Part shown: positions 63,863 through 64,000 of the stretch, piece after piece
How positions within the stretch are numbered: position 1 is the stretch's first letter
How the letters are laid out: each line of letters begins with the position of its first letter
Assembly: GCF_018100795.1 (NCBI RefSeq)
Contig: NZ_JAGJDY010000016.1
Coordinates: 31,573 to 95,572 of the forward strand
Direction of reading: 5' to 3'
DNA: 64,000 nucleotides
Origin: Alteromonas sp. MMG017
GTDB lineage: Bacteria > Pseudomonadota > Gammaproteobacteria > Enterobacterales > Alteromonadaceae
Notes under the pieces: model-generated
The model's input: the letters and a program-made list of their open reading frames with translations, nothing else
What the model was told of the DNA's origin: nothing
Database searches by the model: none
Position numbers and translations under genes: made by a program

Positions 63863-64000
63863 TTACACCAGAAAGCAGCACTTACCTTCAAAATCGAAGA
63901 AGTTCAATCACTTTATTAAAAGCCAACGTCAGGAAATTACCGTATTGTTAAATGGTAAGCCTGCTTAACTCCGAGAACTCTTCAATAACGAAAATCATCC

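Overview
The window looks like chromosomal DNA of a marine gammaproteobacterium of the Alteromonadales, most likely Alteromonas or a close relative. The evidence is moderate GC, gammaproteobacterial gene orders (fadD-rnd-ycgL, ycgL-ycgM-ycgN, fadR/nhaB-dsbB, yoaA-tsaB), a complete eight-gene his operon with a histidine attenuator, and WS/DGAT and phasin genes. No rRNA, tRNA, CRISPR array or intact insertion sequence was found.

Layout. 1-2.2 kb: end of an envelope operon (VTT/TVP38 membrane protein and an ArnT-like GT39). 2.35-7.0 kb: a five-gene cluster (thermostable-hemolysin family protein, AMP-ligase, heme-oxygenase-like metal oxidase, SDR, periplasmic TPR protein) behind a perfect CTTAAG-N5-CTTAAG box; this is the best candidate for an undescribed small-molecule pathway. 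7.1-14.5 kb, minus strand: hisGDCBHAFI with promoter, leader peptide and attenuator. 14.7-20 kb: small lipoproteins, GNAT, SYLF, TraB/GumN and DUF proteins, mostly minus strand. 20.1-27 kb: TauE/SafE exporter, GH13 enzyme, YoaA helicase, TsaB, Slp lipoprotein. 27.2-37.3 kb: alpha/beta hydrolase, fadD, rnd, ycgL, a lytic transglycosylase, ycgM, ycgN, then nhaB-dsbB-GNAT facing away from fadR. 37.5-39.8 kb: a lipoprotein oligopeptidase of family S9 and its terminator. 39.8-48.9 kb: a small VOC protein, then a neutral-lipid neighbourhood with two phasins, a degenerate HD-GYP-like protein, a DUF3336-patatin lipase, and a DUF445-TetR-WS/DGAT operon. 49.1-54.6 kb: GMC oxidoreductase, TetR, enoyl-CoA hydratase and FadH.

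54.9-63.3 kb is a heavy-metal efflux module that looks horizontally acquired: a CadR/PbrR-type MerR regulator with a 19-bp-spacer promoter, two different CDF transporters around a DUF3703 protein, a Cys/His-rich periplasmic protein and a CzcCBA tripartite pump. A decayed ParE toxin fragment and empty DNA follow it to the window end.

Lipid metabolism links much of the window: fadR, fadD, fadH, an enoyl-CoA hydratase, patatin, WS/DGAT and phasins. FadR-like operator sequences can be read in front of fadR, fadD and the GMC oxidoreductase, suggesting a partly shared fatty-acid regulon. All family assignments come from reading motifs; no database search was run.
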